A stretch of DNA of 40,044 nt from Acidobacteriaceae bacterium (GTDB lineage Bacteria > Acidobacteriota > Terriglobia > Terriglobales > Acidobacteriaceae), in the NCBI GenBank assembly GCA_025462925.1, contig JAOAPL010000300.1, positions 1 through 40,044 of the forward strand, written 5' to 3'. Positions 25,201-34,120 of this stretch are shown here, in pieces. The notes beneath the pieces were generated by a model. That model had not been told where the DNA came from and did not search any database. It was given only the letters and a program-made list of their open reading frames with translations. The position numbers and the translations under genes are program-made. The stretch's first letter is position 1. The number at the start of each line of letters is the position of its first letter.

Positions 25201-26241
25201 CAGCGAGTAACGCGCGCCGATCTGCGAAATTGTGCCGTGAAAACTTGGCATTTGGACTTGCAATGCCCGGCTGCTCAGGGTTCCATCCAGTGACAGTGAA
25301 TCGAGCATCTCCCGGTTGGGTTCGCTCTGATAACGCATCGCCCCAACAGCGCGAACGACTCCGACCGGCAACGTGGGGTTTTTCATGATCCGGCGAAACT
25401 CTCCCGCGTCCACCACTGCGTCATAATTCGCTTCCACCCGCGGATTGACGTAATCATCCAGCCTCGCATTGAGCATGAACTTTGATGGCCCGCTGGTCAG
25501 CACGGCATTCTTCAGCAGGAAAGTAGTGGGAGTCGCGTCGAATGGAGCGTCCAAATCATGCGGCATTGGATTGAAGTTGCTGAATTGCAACACGCCGTTG
25601 TGATAGGCCAAGTTGCCCGAATAGCGGCGCTGCCCTGTGTCGAATGACGATTGAACTGCGAGATCGTGCAGATCGGCATTCAACACGCTCTTTTGGTTGC
25701 TGTAGTAGATCTCCCCGCGACTGAGCAGCACATGCCGCACCGCGAGATCGAAGACGCTGGTGCGGCTCCCGCCATTGCTCTTTGTCTTTGGAAGATTGTC
25801 ATTGCCTTGCTTGTCGGCAAAGACACGCACCACTGGATGGACCACCTTTACATCGTCCAAGTACCACTTTCTATGCAGGACGGAGACGATGCGCACTCCC
25901 AACTCGACTTGATCCACCTGAAACAATGGAGGGTCAGCATAGGGATTCGCGCCATGCACAGTGATTCCGTAAATATCCAGGCTCAGGTTGGAAAGGTGCA
26001 GCGCGAAATTCTGGACTTGTACTTGCGACTCCAGGGCTTCGCTCGCCTTCTGTTGTGCCATGTGCAGGATGTAGTCGTGAAATCGATTGCTTCGCAACAC
26101 GACAACAGCGGCTACGACAAGAATGATGACGATTGCGAGCAGCGTCGCCGTGATCCAACCGATGATTCGTCTCGCTCTCGAGCGTCGCGAACGTTGGTGT
26201 TCATCCGAAGGGGGTAGTGGCGGAGTGGGTAGCAAGCTCAA
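22228..26241 (-). CDS. tamB: TamB-like translocation and assembly module protein
   Basis: The 1337-residue protein has a single N-terminal transmembrane helix after an Arg-rich stretch (IIGWITATLLAIVIILVVAAVV). A long run of repeated beta strands typical of the DUF490/AsmA-like taco-shaped bridge follows. The C-terminal domain is NQITSRLEKIAGISHLSISP, then GNLFVTFSTDTT, then the last strand FQTLIRKTW, the DUF490 signature region. TamB spans the periplasm and works with TamA in outer-membrane protein insertion or lipid transport. Its ATG overlaps the tamA stop by four bases (ATGA), so the two are co-translated. AsmA-family proteins are the alternative, but the tamA neighbour favours TamB. Confidence 0.88.
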   Translation of the reverse strand: MSLLPTPPLPPSDEHQRSRRSRARRIIGWITATLLAIVIILVVAAVVVLRSNRFHDYILHMAQQKASEALESQVQVQNFALHLSNLSLDIYGITVHGANPYADPPLFQVDQVELGVRIVSVLHRKWYLDDVKVVHPVVRVFADKQGNDNLPKTKSNGGSRTSVFDLAVRHVLLSRGEIYYSNQKSVLNADLHDLAVQSSFDTGQRRYSGNLAYHNGVLQFSNFNPMPHDLDAPFDATPTTFLLKNAVLTSGPSKFMLNARLDDYVNPRVEANYDAVVDAGEFRRIMKNPTLPVGVVRAVGAMRYQSEPNREMLDSLSLDGTLSSRALQVQMPSFHGTISQIGARYSLANRNIDVRDMRARLLGGDFRGSMAMRDITGSSRSQLHAEVRGLSLPELKTLMPSASLKQVALGGSISAVADATWGKTFDDLAAHTDATIQASVAPAKPSSASAKPVPLNGLVHANYAARTKELALASSYLRTPQTSLTMNGTVSDRSSLQVRLQANDLHELETLADIFRTPEPGPKPQPLGIYGTATFSGAIRGTTAAPQITGQLMAANLRVRGSAVRSLRTSIDASPSTIKLQNGEIQPAKRGHVNFSVNAGLQKWSFTETDPIDVVLNASQLDVTDLVIAAGSQTPVSGILSANVAVRGSELNPVGHGTISLTEAKVSNEPIQSLSLDFQGTGNEIQGKLALHIPAGTAQGAFTYLPKQQGYDARLNATGIRLDKVQTLKARNIQLEGVLNLSASGRGTVKDPQLTAKLEIPKLQVQEQTISAITLQTDVANHLAKIALDSQAINTSLHGRGTVQLTGDYYTNATLDSQIIPLQPLVAIYAPSQAANLTGQTEIHGTLRGPLKNKAQLEAHVTIPTLQVNYKKTAQIGAASPIHFDYANGVLNLQRATIRGTETDLQIQGTIPSNRAAPASLLLVGTVNLQLAQLFDPDITSSGQMRFNINSYGATTDPNVQGKIELVNTTFKTVDMPIGLQNGNGVLTLTKDRLEVTQFHGTVGGGAVTASGSVAYRPSLRFNVGLEGKTIRMLYPEGVREALDIRLSLTGSTDAAQLSGQVNIAQLSFTPDFDLGSFIGQFSSGTAPAPAQGFTQNLQLNVAVQSTSGVNLVSRTLSLQAAANLQVRGTAAQPVILGRVNLTSGDLLFMGNRYVLEGGTIDFVNRAQTQPVVNVSVNTNIQQYNIHLRLEGPVDHLHTNYASDPALPPSDIINLLAFGQTTEASAANPAPGNLGAESLVASAVSNQITSRLEKIAGISHLSISPTLGSTTGHEGYANISVQERVTGNLFVTFSTDTTATQTQVIEVQYKLSPRVSVTTTRNQNGGFAFQTLIRKTW

Positions 26242-29200
26242 AATGCTTGTCCTAAGGTGATGAATAGTTGTGTTGAATTGATACCGGGGATCGGATTCAG
26301 GTTGTGCCCAACGTCGATCCGCACCGGTCCCACCGGCGTCGCATACCGAAGTCCCAGGCCAATGGTGTTGCTATAACTGCCGTGGAACCCTATATGCTGA
26401 AAGACATTGCCACCATCGTAGAAGGCAGCCACGCCCAGCCCTTTCTTCACAGGCACGGGGATACGGAATTCGGAATTGATGATCAACAACTGAATCCCGC
26501 CGACCGGCACACGAATCAGCGAACAGGTGGATAGATCAGAAGGATTGCCACAAGCTTGAACACTCTGCTGGGGGCCTGCGCCATTCAGCGGAAATCCGCG
26601 CAGTGTGCTGCCACCACCGGAAAAAAACTTTTCACTGATAGGGACGTGACTACTGCCAATAGCTTGTTCAAGACCAATGCGGAGGCTGTTGGCCCAGATG
26701 ATGTCAGCAGGAATTTTCTTGTAGTACGCCGTTTGCGCGAGGAGCTTCGTGAAGCTGTCGCTGGAGCCCATCCATATTGGATTGAAAGCGAATTCGAAAC
26801 TTTCGTAAATGCCCTTATGCGCATCCAGAGGCATGTCACGAGTGTCGCGGGTAAATGTGCTGGAGAGCCGCGACAAGCGAACATGCTGGTCTTCTGGGGG
26901 AATCAACTCTGGGATTAACAGCTGGGACACCCCAGTCTCGCTGAAGCTGTAACGTAAAAAGACGTTCTGAGTCTTGGCCGGGTCCAGCGTACGCTGGAAC
27001 TGAAATCCAACCCGCCCCTGATTCGAAATGAAGATTGGATTCTCGCTGTTGTGCTCGCCTGAGAGCGATACATTCGAACTCCACTTTGACCACCGGAAGA
27101 GAGGATCGGTGTACGTCACAGCTCCACGCTGTTCCAGGCGAGCAGCCAATGCAGACAACGTGATCGATTCCGCTTTGCCGCGGAGGTTGCTACGGGTGTA
27201 TTCAAAACTTCCGCGCGGCCCCCAAAATGTCTGTTCGCTGGTAACGAAATTGGACGGCAAGCCGATTGGCGGCAGCCCCGGCACCGCAATGGTGCCGCCG
27301 GGAATGTTGCCACCGCGATTGATCACTTCAAACCCGAAGCCATATGTGATCGAGTTTTTGTTAGATTCGTGGACTTTTACAACCACATCTTCTTCAGTCT
27401 GAGTAGTGATCTGCCGACGCGGGTCCACCTGGGCCCAATCGAATATATTCCGCGTGTACAGAAGGGTTTCTGAAGAGAGCAAATCATTTTCTTTGAGCGG
27501 ACGTCCGGGCTGAATGGAAGCCGTGTCCATCTGAATCAACCTTGGCTGCGTGTATCTGCGCCCTAAGGTTACGATTGACGCCGTATGTACTTGGGGGCCT
27601 TCGTTGATCTTGTAAACCACTTCGAGCCGATGCGGCTGGTTTGGCACCTTCTCGGCAGTTTGCCGGAAGTTTGCCGTCAGGTATCCCAGTTCCAGATAGC
27701 GCGCAATGATCTGGTTGCGGTCGTTGTCCGCAAGCTTCTGTGAGTACGGTTTCCCTGGCGCAAGGTTGAGCCCTTTGGGCGCGACCTCCGACTCCGGCAG
27801 ACTATTGCCCTCGAGCCTCAGCGCCTGAACAATGTCCTGCTCGCCTTCCTCCACTCGTAGGGTGACAACGATGTTTTCTCCCCGGGTAGTGACTTGAGGT
27901 GTTATTTTTACGTCGCTGAATCCGGCTGCTTGGTAAACACCTTTCAGGTTGGTGATACTTTTTCTCAAGTCGCGGTCGCTGAATTTGCCGTGCGTAAAGA
28001 AGTGAGCTTTTTTTAGCGTGGCATGACTAAGCAGCTCCTTCTCCGGCATATGTTGATTGCCGACAATGGAGACCTCCGCTACGCGGTGCCGCGGGCCCTT
28101 GGTGATTTGGTACAGGATCGTTTCGGCGGGAGAATGTTTGAGCTCTTTGCTGTCAACCTTGACGTCGAAATAACCCTTCGACTGGAAATGTGAGACCAGG
28201 TTTTGCTGGCCCTCCTGAATAACCTCCGGATTCACACCTAGCTGCTGGTAAACGGGCAACAACTTCTTGCGGGTCCAGCTCCATAGGTGCGCACCTTCAA
28301 CCTCCACGTGTATGAGTGGGCCGGGTTGGACATTGAAGGTGACCTCCGCCAGGTTCGACTCCCGGTCATACTTTGCCCCCTGAAGCTGGACCTGTGCATC
28401 CAGATAGTCCTGTTTTGCCAGCAGATTTTGAAGGTATTGCGTAGCATTCTGGAGTGTCTTGAATTTGTAGGTCTTATTAGGCCGGATTGCAGCGCCTCGC
28501 AGCCGCGCCCTGAACGACTGCAAAGATTTCTTCAAGTGCTCAGATTGGTCTGCTGGCGCGCCGGTGATATTTACGTTTCCGAACTTCGCCCGCTGATTCA
28601 TGTTGATGTTGAACATGACGTTTGCCAGCCCGTGCTTCTCGTCGTTCTGCACCTGCGGTTTCACTTGTGACAGGAAATACCCAGCTCGCTTGAGGAATGT
28701 TTCCAATCCTTGCTGCGCGCGTTCCACGTCTAATTCGTTGTATTCGCCGCGCGGAGGGTAGTTGGTCACCTGCAACAGCCTGGAGTAGGAAAGCGAGTTA
28801 CTCGCCCCCGGAAAATCAAAGATCCCGAAATATATTGCCGGTTGCAGAACGAACAGAACGCGCACTCCGTCCGGATCCGGCCATACTTCGAGCTGGACGT
28901 CGTGGAATTTCCCCGTCCGCTTCAATGCGGCAATAGACTGGTCCACCTTCGTTTGCGAAAACGGCTCCCCCTTTTTTTGTGCAAGGTAAGGCAGCAGATC
29001 TGCCGTACGGACATTGGGTTGACCGGCGATCTCTACTGACGAAACTCTTTGCCCCTCATAGCTGGGTAAGACTTGGGCGGTCTGCGGAGCCGTCTTGGGC
29101 GTTTGGCTGGGTTGTTGCGTGGGTGTGGTTTGTGCTCCGGCGCCGACACTTAGCGCGATGCAAGCCGCTATCGCGACCGTAAACCGAAAGCATGCTGCCA

Positions 29201-29270
29201 GTAAAACTCTGCCCCCACTCTCGACCACGATGACTTTCCCTTTTCCTTGATTGCTGGTCGGCGTCACCAT
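26238..29270 (-). CDS. tamA: Omp85-family outer membrane protein, TamA/BamA-like
   Basis: The approximately 1010-residue protein has a signal peptide (FRFTVAIAACIALSVGAGAQ), several POTRA-like beta-alpha-alpha-beta-beta units between residues about 60 and 590 (VSSVEIAGQPNVRTADLLPYL, GNQHMPEKELLSHATLKK, LEGNSLPESEVAPKGLNL) and a C-terminal Omp85 barrel. The barrel shows EKFFSGGGSTLRGFPLNG (GxRGF loop motif), then GVAAFYDGGNVF, GLGLRYATPVGPVRIDVG and the final LFITLGQAF. It is larger than E. coli TamA and has more POTRA units. Candidate starts are GTG 29303, ATG 29270 (used here) and GTG 29228; the last has an AAGGGA site and the most compact signal peptide, so the start is unsettled. The four-base overlap with tamB supports a TAM pair. 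Confidence 0.85.
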   Translation of the reverse strand: MVTPTSNQGKGKVIVVESGGRVLLAACFRFTVAIAACIALSVGAGAQTTPTQQPSQTPKTAPQTAQVLPSYEGQRVSSVEIAGQPNVRTADLLPYLAQKKGEPFSQTKVDQSIAALKRTGKFHDVQLEVWPDPDGVRVLFVLQPAIYFGIFDFPGASNSLSYSRLLQVTNYPPRGEYNELDVERAQQGLETFLKRAGYFLSQVKPQVQNDEKHGLANVMFNINMNQRAKFGNVNITGAPADQSEHLKKSLQSFRARLRGAAIRPNKTYKFKTLQNATQYLQNLLAKQDYLDAQVQLQGAKYDRESNLAEVTFNVQPGPLIHVEVEGAHLWSWTRKKLLPVYQQLGVNPEVIQEGQQNLVSHFQSKGYFDVKVDSKELKHSPAETILYQITKGPRHRVAEVSIVGNQHMPEKELLSHATLKKAHFFTHGKFSDRDLRKSITNLKGVYQAAGFSDVKITPQVTTRGENIVVTLRVEEGEQDIVQALRLEGNSLPESEVAPKGLNLAPGKPYSQKLADNDRNQIIARYLELGYLTANFRQTAEKVPNQPHRLEVVYKINEGPQVHTASIVTLGRRYTQPRLIQMDTASIQPGRPLKENDLLSSETLLYTRNIFDWAQVDPRRQITTQTEEDVVVKVHESNKNSITYGFGFEVINRGGNIPGGTIAVPGLPPIGLPSNFVTSEQTFWGPRGSFEYTRSNLRGKAESITLSALAARLEQRGAVTYTDPLFRWSKWSSNVSLSGEHNSENPIFISNQGRVGFQFQRTLDPAKTQNVFLRYSFSETGVSQLLIPELIPPEDQHVRLSRLSSTFTRDTRDMPLDAHKGIYESFEFAFNPIWMGSSDSFTKLLAQTAYYKKIPADIIWANSLRIGLEQAIGSSHVPISEKFFSGGGSTLRGFPLNGAGPQQSVQACGNPSDLSTCSLIRVPVGGIQLLIINSEFRIPVPVKKGLGVAAFYDGGNVFQHIGFHGSYSNTIGLGLRYATPVGPVRIDVGHNLNPIPGINSTQLFITLGQAF

Positions 29271-29487
29271 GTTCCGGTTCGGCTGCGTTCCCCACGGGCT
29301 CACACCCGAGTTGAGCGAAATTCTGAGTCCCTACTTTGGAGATGCAGGCCAGAGGTGCCTGTTTGTCCCATTGTCGATTCAACTCTAGATTTGCAGATTT
29401 GCGCATCAGCAACTCTGCATCTGGCGTTTTCAGAACTCTGGCGTTGCTCATTGTCGCAATCACTGCGCGATGCTAGACTGCCCGCCC

Positions 29488-30498
29488 ATGAGAAAAATTG
29501 CTTTCACCTTTGCTGTTTTGTTCTTGTCGTGTATCTGCGTGGCCCAGAGCACAAGCCCTAATGTGGTTCACTACAAACTGGACGAGAAAAAGCTGAAATA
29601 TCTGTTCGCGACCTCCGAGCCAGTGTTGCACCTGAAGTCCGACGATGTTCTTGAGACCAATACCGTCGATTGTTTCGGAAACGTTCTGCAGAAACCGGGC
29701 GATACCCTCAGCATGGCCAAGGGCGACAATCCTCTGACAGGTCCGTTTTTTGTCGACGGCGCAGAACCCGGCGATACCCTCGCCGTGAAAATCCTTGATC
29801 TGCAGGTGGACAGCAAGCAGGGAGTCGGCACTATTGCGCAAGGATTCGGCGCGATCAACAGCACCAACTACACTCCCATGATCAATGCGCCGATCGGCGA
29901 AAAGATCTGGTTCTACCCCATCGATCAAACGACGAACACGGCCACCTTCAAGGCGCTCGACTCCAAATTCTCGGTGAAGGTTCCTCTTCATCCTTTTCTC
30001 GGCTGCATCGGCGTAGCGCCCGCAGGGGGAGAGGCGCGAAGCTCCATCGTCCCCGCCGAATTCGGCGGCAACATGGATTCACCGGAGGCCAGTGCAGGGA
30101 ACACCGTCTACTTTCCCGTGAACTCCCCGGGTGCGCTGCTTTTTGTGGGCGACGGCCACGCCGCCATGGGTGATGGTGAGATTGGCGGTACGGCTATCGA
30201 GGTTCCTATGCGAGTGCGTGTTCAGGTGCACCTGATCAAAGGACAGAAGATCGGCTGGCCCCGCTTCGAAAACGAGGAATACATCATGACGGTGGGCGCC
30301 TACCGCCCGCTAGACGACGCACTCCGTATCGCCTACACCGAACTGGTTGGCTGGATGCACAAGGACTATGCAATCTCGGAGATGGACGCCTACGAACTGC
30401 TCTCAGAAGTGGGCGAGGTGCACCTCAACGAGATGGTCGATCCCAATTACGTGATCGTCGCAAAGATAAAGAAGAAATACCTGCCGCCGCATCGATAG
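29488..30498 (+). CDS. Secreted acetamidase/formamidase family protein
   Basis: This 336-residue protein begins MRKIAFTFAVLFLSCICVAQ, a signal peptide, unlike classical cytoplasmic FmdA. The family marks include GPFFVDGAEPGDTLAVKILDL, VPLHPFLGCIGVAPAG, FGGNMDSPEASAGNTVYFPVN, GALLFVGDGHAAMGDGEIGG and DAYELLSEVGEVHLNEMVDPNYVIV. FmdA-type enzymes hydrolyse formamide or acetamide to the acid plus ammonia; substrate in this secreted branch is unknown. The ATG at 29488 is preferred over 29470 because the signal peptide starts there, though neither has a clear ribosome binding site. It is divergent from tamA. Confidence 0.9.
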   Translation: MRKIAFTFAVLFLSCICVAQSTSPNVVHYKLDEKKLKYLFATSEPVLHLKSDDVLETNTVDCFGNVLQKPGDTLSMAKGDNPLTGPFFVDGAEPGDTLAVKILDLQVDSKQGVGTIAQGFGAINSTNYTPMINAPIGEKIWFYPIDQTTNTATFKALDSKFSVKVPLHPFLGCIGVAPAGGEARSSIVPAEFGGNMDSPEASAGNTVYFPVNSPGALLFVGDGHAAMGDGEIGGTAIEVPMRVRVQVHLIKGQKIGWPRFENEEYIMTVGAYRPLDDALRIAYTELVGWMHKDYAISEMDAYELLSEVGEVHLNEMVDPNYVIVAKIKKKYLPPHR

Positions 30499-30556
30499 GC
30501 TGGATTCGCGGCAGGGGCGCTGTTGTAAACTGATGAAAGCAGTCGCGTTGCAGCGT

Positions 30557-30633
30557 GGCCCCGTAGCTCAGATGGATAGAGCAGCAGTTTCCTAAACTGT
30601 TGGTCGGAAGTTCGACTCTTCCCGGGGTCACCA
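30557..30633 (+). tRNA. tRNA-Arg (anticodon CCU)
   Basis: All elements of the cloverleaf fit. The acceptor GGCCCCG pairs with CGGGGTC (one G-U) and is followed by encoded A and CCA. The D arm is GCTC...GAGC, the anticodon stem GCAGT/ACTGT with loop TTCCTAA, and the T arm GGAAGTTCGACTCTTCC. Anticodon CCT decodes AGG, so it is a tRNA-Arg. It lies on the plus strand, 58 bases after the acetamidase gene and three bases before the stop codon of the convergent response regulator. Confidence 0.97.
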
Positions 30634-30636
30634 CAC

Positions 30637-31026
30637 CTATGTTCCTGCCTTCTTCTCAAGAGGAGTCGCTAGGTATTTCTCGACTTCACGGAACAGGGTT
30701 TTCATATCCAGCGGCTTGGTTATGTAGCCGTCGAAGCCGGCGCCAAGCACCTTTTCCCGGTCGCCATCCATGGCATAAGCCGTGAGTGCAACCACTTTGA
30801 GGTTGCACAGCGATGAGTCAGCGCGGATCTTATGCACTAATCCGTACCCATCTAAAACTGGCATTTGAATGTCGGCGAGCACAAGATCGGGCCGAAGTTC
30901 AATGATCTTCTCAAAGGCTTCCTGGCCGTCTGATGCTTGTATTACGTGGTATCCACCAGACTCCAGCATTTCGCGGATCAATTCTCGATTGGCAGAATAG
31001 TCTTCGGCAATAAGAATAGTTTTCAT
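30637..31026 (-). CDS. CheY-like single-domain response regulator
   Basis: This 129-residue receiver has AEDYSANRE (acidic pocket), phosphoacceptor Asp52 (LVLADIQMPVLDGYGL), the switch residue in VVALTAYAMDGDREK and Lys in ITKPLD. There is no output domain, so it acts by protein contacts. Its start overlaps the stop of the hybrid kinase by four bases (ATGA), indicating co-translation and a phosphorelay partnership. It ends three bases short of the tRNA-Arg 3' end, so read-through would yield RNA antisense to the tRNA. Confidence 0.95.
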   Translation of the reverse strand: MKTILIAEDYSANRELIREMLESGGYHVIQASDGQEAFEKIIELRPDLVLADIQMPVLDGYGLVHKIRADSSLCNLKVVALTAYAMDGDREKVLGAGFDGYITKPLDMKTLFREVEKYLATPLEKKAGT

Positions 31027-33944
31027 GTGTTACTCGCTGACCTCGCGGCGCTTGAGTTCTTCAAAACCTTTCGTATCTGTCGGAGCAGGTCTTCTTTCCA
31101 GGGGCCTTCTTTTCGGAATACAGCGCCTGCCTCCTTGTTCAGCAAGGCAATTTCCTGGGCACTCAAATCTTTGGACGTGATAACGAAGACCGGTACTCCG
31201 ATGAGGGCCTCATTTCGCCTAAGCTCGCGAAGAAGCTCAAAGCCGTCCATTTCAGGCATCAACAGGTCGAGCAGGATCGCGCATGGCTTAGTTTCGCTTA
31301 ACAATTGCAATGCAGCTTTGCCGTTCTCTGCCACATGGGGAATATAGCCCGCATTTTGCAGACACTGGCTCAGGAGATCTCGTGTCTGCTGATCGTCATC
31401 GACGACCAGAACGTCGCTGCAGCCGCCCGACTGCACTTGAACGTGCCGGCTGATAGTCGCCAGCAGTAGTGATTTGTCAACAGGCTTGACTAGGTAGTCG
31501 GCCGCGCCCAACGCAATACCAAGGTTTCTTTGGTCTATGACGGAAACAATCACAACCGGGATTGTGGCAGTCTCCGGTGTGTTGCGTAGATCATAGAGCG
31601 TTCCAAAGCCGCTGCCATTCGGCATAAGAATATCCAAGGTGATTGCATCCGGCTTGAGAACTCGCGCGCTGTCCAAGGCCTCTTGTCCGCTGTTGGCTGT
31701 GACTACGGTGTAGCCCTCGCCCTCCAGATAACTGCAGAGTAGCTCACGGGCAACCGGGTCGTCGTCCACTACCATGATTTGAGGCTTTGCTGGATTGCCG
31801 GCAACGTGTCGTGTTGCAGAGACAACGGGATCGCCTGGATGCATAACGGATTTGGGCATGGTAAAGCTGAACTGACTTCCGTTACCATGTTCGCTTACAA
31901 CCCACAGCCGGCCTCCATGCTGTTGCACCAAACGCCTCGTGATCGCCAGCCCCAATCCCGTACCTTCCTTTACCCCTCGTGTTGTTTCACTCGCCTGGCG
32001 AAACTCCTCAAAAATAAGTTCCTGATCTTCGCGGCGGATTCCAATGCCCGTGTCCGACACTACGATCCTGGAAAAGTCGCCGTCAGACCAGCCCTCTATT
32101 CGAATCTTGCCGCCCTCTGGAGTGAACTTGATCCCGTTGCTGAGCAAGTTGTACAGGATCTGCTTGAAACGGACGCGGTCCGCACTCGCCGTCAGAACGC
32201 TTTCGATGCTTTGTGTTACCTCGATCCTTTTGGCCATTGCCAAAGGTCGGATGGTCGAGAGCACTTCGGGCAGCACATCGCCGATATAGAAGTCCTCAAG
32301 CTGTAGTTCCATCTGTCCAGATTCGATCTTGGATAGATCGAGTATGTCATTGATCAATTGCAAGAGGTGAGCTGACCCGGTCTTGATGTGCCCCACAAAA
32401 CGCGATTGCTTCTCATTCAAATCACCGGCTATCCGCTCTGAGAGCAGATCAGAGAAGCCCACGATAGCATTCAACGGAGTGCGCAGTTCATGACTCATGC
32501 TCGCCAGAAATTGGCTCTTCAATTGAGTGGCGCGCTCCACTTCCCGGTTACGTAGTTGCAATTCTGAGTTCGCGGCCTCCAGCTGGAAGTTGAGCTTTAA
32601 GATCGCGTCGTGTGCCCGATTGCGCTCAGAGATGTCACGAAGGAAGCAATTGAATGTGAGGCTTTTTCCATGCGGGATCGGAATGATCGAAAGCTCCACA
32701 GGGAATGGGCGCCCATCTTTGTGCAATGCGACGGTCTCAAATCGCTTGCTGGGCACTCGGGTTTTGTTTGCTTTCAAGAAACCGTCAATCGCTTCTCGAT
32801 AAAGTTCTCGCGCATGCCGTGGAAAAATGCTTTCTTCTATGTTTTGTCCGACAATCTCGGTGCTGGTCCATCCAAAAGTGCTCTCTGCTTGGGCGTTCCA
32901 GTCGCTGATCACTCCGTCGACATCTGTGGCGATGAACGCGTCATGGGCGCGATCGACGATCAATCTCGTGTGGTTTTCGCTGTCGCGAAGCTGCTTGTAC
33001 AGTGAAGCTACAAATGCGCTGCCTCCCAGCGCCAGAAGACCAATGATCAACGCCAATATAACCAGGCTCTTTTCATAGGCCCAGAGCAACTCTTGTAGAG
33101 CTGCGATAGGCAACTGACGCACGATGCCCCATCCAACAGAGCGGATAGGGGAATATGCCACTAGGAATTTCTCCCCTGCGATTGAAATGACTTTGCCGCC
33201 TGAGGCTTCAGCTTGATTCTTCGAAATCAAGTCCTTGATCTCTCGAGGTGTTTCCAGGACAACAACGCTTTTATCGCGTCTTCCAAAGACGTGCCCACCT
33301 TGGTCAACAAACGAGATCGACGTTGTGTTCGTGGGCATTAACGAATAAATATCTTTGGTGACACTTTCCAGGCTCTGAGTAGCAACAAAGATTCCGGCGT
33401 GCTGTCCGGAGCGATTATTTATGGGGACCGCGATCGCAACTACCCATGGATTGGAGCCTGTGTCGCTGCGGTAAATCGCCGAGGAATAGGGCTTCCAGTC
33501 TTTTGTGACTCCGGCGTACCAATCTTGCGAGCTGTAATTCTTTCCGATGACTTCGGGGACTGCGGGATAGGCAGCCTGAAGAGACCCATCTATGCCATAT
33601 ACTCTCGCAGATTCGAAATCCGGTTGCAGTTTCGATAATTGCTCCAGGTGCTTCGTAACCTCGTCAAATTTCTTTTCTTCCATTTGTTGCGGCAGCGAGG
33701 GGCGCGTCGCGAAGGACTCCAAAACAATGCGGCACTCGTCTAAATGTCTCACCAATATTCCGCCGATCAATCCTCCTTGTTGGGTGCTTTGGGCAATCAC
33801 TGTTGATGTGACCTGACGCAATAACAGCTTGTGCGCAGCAAAAATGAAAACGCTCACCGGCAACAATGCCAAAGCGATTGAGACCATGTAACTGCGAAAA
33901 GGATTCATCCGTAGCCAAGTTGCGGCCCGTTTAATGATGGACAT
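31023..33944 (-). CDS. Hybrid sensor histidine kinase with two receiver domains
   Basis: The domains of this 973-residue membrane protein in order are: a transmembrane helix (SIALALLPVSVFIFAAHKLLL), an extracytoplasmic dCache-type sensor (residues about 50-280), a second transmembrane helix (ILALIIGLLALGGSAFVA), PAS (residues about 325-450), HisKA (SQFLASMSHELRTPLNAIVGF), HATPase (YNLLSNGIKFTPEGG, DTGIGI, GTGLGL) and two receivers (MVVDDDPVARELLC...LDILMPNGSG and VLVVDDDQQTRDLL...LDLLMPEMDG). It would sense an external small ligand and pass phosphate along the receivers to the CheY-like protein made from the same transcript. The target process is unknown. Confidence 0.95.
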   Translation of the reverse strand: MSIIKRAATWLRMNPFRSYMVSIALALLPVSVFIFAAHKLLLRQVTSTVIAQSTQQGGLIGGILVRHLDECRIVLESFATRPSLPQQMEEKKFDEVTKHLEQLSKLQPDFESARVYGIDGSLQAAYPAVPEVIGKNYSSQDWYAGVTKDWKPYSSAIYRSDTGSNPWVVAIAVPINNRSGQHAGIFVATQSLESVTKDIYSLMPTNTTSISFVDQGGHVFGRRDKSVVVLETPREIKDLISKNQAEASGGKVISIAGEKFLVAYSPIRSVGWGIVRQLPIAALQELLWAYEKSLVILALIIGLLALGGSAFVASLYKQLRDSENHTRLIVDRAHDAFIATDVDGVISDWNAQAESTFGWTSTEIVGQNIEESIFPRHARELYREAIDGFLKANKTRVPSKRFETVALHKDGRPFPVELSIIPIPHGKSLTFNCFLRDISERNRAHDAILKLNFQLEAANSELQLRNREVERATQLKSQFLASMSHELRTPLNAIVGFSDLLSERIAGDLNEKQSRFVGHIKTGSAHLLQLINDILDLSKIESGQMELQLEDFYIGDVLPEVLSTIRPLAMAKRIEVTQSIESVLTASADRVRFKQILYNLLSNGIKFTPEGGKIRIEGWSDGDFSRIVVSDTGIGIRREDQELIFEEFRQASETTRGVKEGTGLGLAITRRLVQQHGGRLWVVSEHGNGSQFSFTMPKSVMHPGDPVVSATRHVAGNPAKPQIMVVDDDPVARELLCSYLEGEGYTVVTANSGQEALDSARVLKPDAITLDILMPNGSGFGTLYDLRNTPETATIPVVIVSVIDQRNLGIALGAADYLVKPVDKSLLLATISRHVQVQSGGCSDVLVVDDDQQTRDLLSQCLQNAGYIPHVAENGKAALQLLSETKPCAILLDLLMPEMDGFELLRELRRNEALIGVPVFVITSKDLSAQEIALLNKEAGAVFRKEGPWKEDLLRQIRKVLKNSSAARSASNT

Positions 33945-34120
33945 TAGCTCTTTCCGTGCAATGCTGTGAGTAGGTGAAACAGCCTACATTATGGAGCGTG
34001 GTTTTGGAGCGGAATAATTACTAAAGCAGGCAACACCATTGGTGCCGTTTGGGCTTACGAAAACCGGAATTTTGCAATTACGCAGCAATGAATTCAGTTC
34101 ATTGTGGTAGACAGCCGCAC

